Of a DNA stretch of 21,201 nucleotides, positions 21,148 to 21,201 are shown in pieces. Origin of the DNA: Planctomycetaceae bacterium UBA4732 (GTDB lineage: Bacteria; Planctomycetota; Planctomycetia; Gemmatales; Gemmataceae); assembly GCA_002404095.1 (NCBI GenBank), contig DHJA01000221.1, positions 1-21,201 of the forward strand. Reading direction: 5' to 3'. Position numbers and translations under genes: made by a program. A model generated the notes under the pieces. That model did no database searches and was not told where the DNA came from. It saw only the letters and a program-made list of their open reading frames with translations. Position 1 is the stretch's first letter, and every line of letters starts with the position of its first letter.

Positions 21148-21201
21148 CAGACACAGTAGAAGTAGTTAGCCAAATTAGTACTTGTTTAGCGCGTCCCCAG
21201 C

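Overview
The window looks like a chromosomal segment of a high-GC planctomycete, most likely of the Gemmata group (Gemmatales/Gemmataceae). This is inferred from protein types and dispersed repeats, not from a marker gene. Evidence includes a secreted protein with the LExLExR planctomycete N-terminal signature, a long PVC-type propeller/HEAT/cytochrome c protein, a DUF3179 protein, a cytoplasmic Ser/Thr kinase with a planctomycete-style helical N-terminus, many lipoproteins, and several families of palindromic intergenic repeats.

Layout. 1-915 (+): 3' end of a glycosyltransferase-tail/FkbM methyltransferase protein cut by the window edge. 916-1174: repeat-rich gap with a possible remnant of a UbiD-type decarboxylase start. 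1175-4319 (-): a small unknown protein, the LExLExR secreted protein, a four-TM protein with a PH-like tail followed by a terminator, and a HEAT-repeat lipoprotein. 4320-4747: divergent intergenic region with promoters for both sides and a roughly 155 bp palindromic MITE-like element. 4748-6184 (+): kinase-receiver fusion. 6199-6895: truncated DUF3179 gene bracketed by palindromic repeats. 7084-8637 (+): M48 metalloprotease lipoprotein followed by two small membrane proteins. 8653-8717: perfect 31 bp hairpin between convergent genes. 8728-15452 (-): lipoprotein and an enormous secretin (2023 residues), with overlapping ends. 15453-15882: intergenic region with a second, inverted copy of the MITE-like element. 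15883-18912 (-): PVC-type cytochrome c protein. 19080-19490 (+): small exported protein with a SmpA/BamE-like motif. 19591-21147 (+): antitoxin-like gene interrupted by a decayed IS701-type transposase with three frameshifts.

How the genes fit together. The most notable unit is the secretin plus lipoprotein pair. The secretin carries about a dozen N1-like ring modules where an ordinary GspD has about three, and the following lipoprotein starts inside its last codons, so the two are probably translationally coupled. The lipoprotein could be an outer-membrane partner (pilotin-like), but that is inference. No other type II secretion gene is present here. The M48 lipoprotein and the two small membrane proteins may form a co-transcribed envelope module.

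The second theme is repeats. At least six classes of palindromic element lie at gene ends, between divergent genes, and inside coding sequence: they form the N-terminus of the lipoprotein after the secretin, the exported N-terminal region of the cytochrome protein, and both ends of the DUF3179 reading frame. No CRISPR array, rRNA or tRNA was seen.
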